DNA from: Eikenella longinqua
GTDB taxonomy: Bacteria > Pseudomonadota > Gammaproteobacteria > Burkholderiales > Neisseriaceae
NCBI RefSeq assembly: GCF_001648355.1
Contig: NZ_LXSL01000011.1
Location: forward strand, 217,677-281,676
DNA length: 64,000 nt
Direction: 5' to 3'
Shown here one piece after another: positions 61,995-64,000 of this stretch (its first letter is position 1; the number at the start of each line of letters is the position of its first letter). Both the position numbers and the translations under genes were made by a program. Under the pieces are notes generated by a model. That model saw only the letters and a program-made list of their open reading frames with translations, was not told the DNA's origin and did not search any database.

Positions 61995-64000
61995 TTATTC
62001 GGCGGCTTCGTCCACCTTTTCGTTTACCTGCGCCTCGTGGTGCGCCTGCCACTGCGCGCGGCGGCTGCGGTGGTAGGTCAAGCCGGTGCCGGCGGGAATC
62101 AGTCGGCCCACAATCACGTTTTCCTTCAGGCCGCGCAGGTCGTCTTTCTTGCCCATGATGGCGGCTTCGGTGAGCACGCGGGTGGTTTCCTGGAAGGAAG
62201 CGGCGGAAATGAAGCTGTCGGTAGAGAGCGAGGCTTTGGTGATGCCCAGCAGGATGTTGTCGAAGCGTGCTGGCTCTTTGCCTTCGGCAGCCGCGCGTTC
62301 GTTGGCCTGCATCACGTCGCCGCGTTCCACTTGCTCGCCGGTGATGAAGCCGGTTTCGCCGGGGTCGGCAATGTTCACGCGGCGCAGCATCTGGCGGATG
62401 ATCACTTCGATGTGCTTGTCGGAAATGCGCACGCCTTGCAAGCGGTACACTTCCTGCACTTCCTGCACGATGTAGCGCGCCAGGGCTTCAATGCCTTGCA
62501 GGCGCAGGATGTCGTGCGGATCCACCGAGCCGTCCACGATAATCTCGCCGCGGTTCACCACTTGGCCGTCGTGCACCAAAATCTGTTTCTCTTTGGAAAT
62601 CAGGGTTTCGTGTGCCGCACCTTCCAAATCGGTGATCACCAGGCGCTGTTTGCCCTTGGTTTCTTTACCGAAGGAGACGGTGCCGGTTACTTCGGCCAGC
62701 ATGCCGGCGTCTTTGGGCACGCGGGCTTCAAACAGCTCGGCCACGCGCGGCAGACCGCCGGTGATGTCGCGGGTTTTGGAAGAAGCCTGCGGGATACGCG
62801 CCAGCACGTCGCCCTTGCCCACTTCCTGATCTTCGCGCACGGTAATCACCGCGCCCACGGGGAAGGCCATGGATACTGGCGTTTCGGTGCCGGGCACGGT
62901 GACTTCTTCGCCGTTTTCGTCCAGCAGTTTCACGGTCGGGCGCAGCAGTTTGCTGCTGCTGGAGCGGCGTTTGCCGTCGATCACCACCAAAGTGGAAAGG
63001 CCGGTGATTTCGTCGGTTTGACGGGTAACGGTTACGCCTTCTTCCACGTTTTCAAAGCGCACGCGGCCGGCGTATTCGGTAATCATCGGGCGGGTGTGCG
63101 GATCCCAGGTGGCCAGGGTTTGGCCGGCTTTCACCGCAGAGCCGTCCTGCACCAGCAAGGTGGCGCCGTAGGGCACTTTGTGGCGCTCGCGTTCGCGACC
63201 CACTTCGTCGTGAATCACCAATTCGCAGGAGCGGCCAATCACCACCAGCTCGCCTTTATTGTTGGCCACATAACGCATCTGGCTGCTGAAGCGGGCGGTA
63301 CCATTGGATTTGGCTTCCACCTGGCTGGCAGCGGCGGCACGCGAGGCGGCACCACCGATGTGGAAGGTACGCATGGTCAGCTGGGTACCCGGTTCGCCGA
63401 TGGATTGTGCGGCAATCACACCCACGGCTTCGCCGGTGTTCACCAGTTTGCCGCGTGCCAAATCGCGGCCGTAGCACTTGGCGCACAGGCCGTAGCGGGT
63501 TTTACAGGTAATCGGAGTGCGGACTTTCACTTCGTCCACGCCGGAGCGGTCGATCAAATCCACCAGCTGCTCGTTGAGCAGGGTACCGGCTTCCACCAAG
63601 GTGGCGCCGCTGGAAGGATCCACCACGTCTTGCGCGGTAACTCGGCCCAAAATGCGGTCGCGCAGGGCTTCAATCACGTCGCCGCCCTGTACCACAGCCT
63701 TCATCACGAAGCCGTCGCTGGTGCCGCAATCGTCTTCCACCACCACCAAATCTTGGGTAACGTCTACCAAACGGCGGGTCAGGTAGCCTGAGTTGGCGGT
63801 TTTCAGCGCGGTATCGGCCAAACCTTTGCGCGCACCGTGGGTGGCGATAAAGTATTGCAATACGGTGAGGCCTTCGCGGAAGTTGGAGGTAATCGGCGTT
63901 TCGATAATCGAGCCGTCCGGCTTGGCCATCAGGCCGCGCATACCGGAAAGCTGCTTAATTTGGGCGGCGGAACCGCGGGCGCCGGAGTCGGCCATCATGT
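61995..64000 (-). CDS. rpoC: RNA polymerase beta' subunit, C-terminal part
   Basis: Last 667 residues visible; the gene begins beyond the right edge. It opens at the trigger-loop side with MMADSGARGSAAQI and GLMAKPDGSIIETPI, continues with the CKTRYGLCAKCYG zinc-binding segment, IAAQSIGEPGTQLTMRTFHIGG, and ends in the jaw/C-terminal clamp with an Ala/Glu tail (EKVDEAAE). Last gene of the rpoBC transcript, closed by its own terminator. Confidence 0.97.
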   Translation of the reverse strand, partial: MMADSGARGSAAQIKQLSGMRGLMAKPDGSIIETPITSNFREGLTVLQYFIATHGARKGLADTALKTANSGYLTRRLVDVTQDLVVVEDDCGTSDGFVMKAVVQGGDVIEALRDRILGRVTAQDVVDPSSGATLVEAGTLLNEQLVDLIDRSGVDEVKVRTPITCKTRYGLCAKCYGRDLARGKLVNTGEAVGVIAAQSIGEPGTQLTMRTFHIGGAASRAAAASQVEAKSNGTARFSSQMRYVANNKGELVVIGRSCELVIHDEVGRERERHKVPYGATLLVQDGSAVKAGQTLATWDPHTRPMITEYAGRVRFENVEEGVTVTRQTDEITGLSTLVVIDGKRRSSSSKLLRPTVKLLDENGEEVTVPGTETPVSMAFPVGAVITVREDQEVGKGDVLARIPQASSKTRDITGGLPRVAELFEARVPKDAGMLAEVTGTVSFGKETKGKQRLVITDLEGAAHETLISKEKQILVHDGQVVNRGEIIVDGSVDPHDILRLQGIEALARYIVQEVQEVYRLQGVRISDKHIEVIIRQMLRRVNIADPGETGFITGEQVERGDVMQANERAAAEGKEPARFDNILLGITKASLSTDSFISAASFQETTRVLTEAAIMGKKDDLRGLKENVIVGRLIPAGTGLTYHRSRRAQWQAHHEAQVNEKVDEAAE

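Noticed and set aside
62037..63791. 584-aa open frame antisense to rpoC
   Set aside because: Antisense shadow of rpoC.

Overview
The window reads as a chromosomal segment of an Eikenella species (Neisseriaceae, Betaproteobacteria), most likely Eikenella corrodens or a close relative. The strongest evidence is the 12-mer AGGCTACCTGAA, the published Eikenella dialect of the Neisseriaceae DNA uptake sequence (AG-eikDUS). I count roughly 120 exact or near-exact copies by eye, about one per 530 bp. Many sit as inverted pairs just after stop codons, where they double as terminators. Four Correia-type elements of 104-107 bp and a decayed fifth point to the same family. The genes are GC-rich and mostly core housekeeping; I see no prophage, transposase or cas gene.

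Layout, left to right. 0-10 kb: psd, a membrane protein, argG, hflX, an alpha/beta-hydrolase lipoprotein, an SDR protein and glnD. 10-18 kb: a three-part Nudix fusion, two small envelope proteins, hemW, uspA, tcdA, a YdiL-like protein, and ubiT-ubiV-ubiU for oxygen-independent ubiquinone synthesis. 18-30 kb: a MITE-like element, alaS, pip, a GlcG-like protein, ubiD, an AlkB-like dioxygenase, an LCM-type methyltransferase, a Na+/H+ antiporter with slyX, and a YjaZ-type protease. 30-36 kb: cbpM/cbpA facing hscA, then metK behind a leader with its own intrinsic terminator, and a quinone-reductase-like flavoprotein. 36-44 kb: thrS, tRNA-Val(GAC), a LysR/monooxygenase pair with foreign DUS, an AhpD-like protein, tgt, a frameshifted TPR-like gene, an Imm26-like gene, a frameshifted lipoprotein gene and orn. 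44-64 kb: a TonB-C lipoprotein, pgi, gluP, a CcsA/YpjD-like gene facing ffh, two envelope proteins, rsmB, grxD, an H-NS family gene, an AT-richer orphan, a K+/H+ antiporter, a dciA-like gene facing secA, a methyltransferase, and the 3' two thirds of rpoC running off the right edge.

Functional links. ubiD (aerobic route) and ubiTUV (anaerobic hydroxylation) together fit a facultative organism. pgi and gluP are side by side and could couple sugar import to glycolysis. cbpA/cbpM and hscA form a small divergent chaperone cluster, but no isc genes are present.

The least expected signals are: (1) DUS of other Neisseriaceae dialects inside or flanking particular genes (AG-mucDUS in alaS, AG-DUS around ubiV, AG-kingDUS in and beside the LysR/monooxygenase pair), which look like marks of inter-genus transformation; (2) a 36-bp perfect direct repeat with a 30-bp spacer before glnD, matching CRISPR dimensions without cas genes; (3) a 166-bp TA-flanked MITE-like element; (4) a metK leader with a terminator hairpin nested in a second helix; (5) a roughly 100-residue unidentified domain fused to MutT; (6) an intergenic 20-bp motif that recurs next to DUS. 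None of these was confirmed by a database search.
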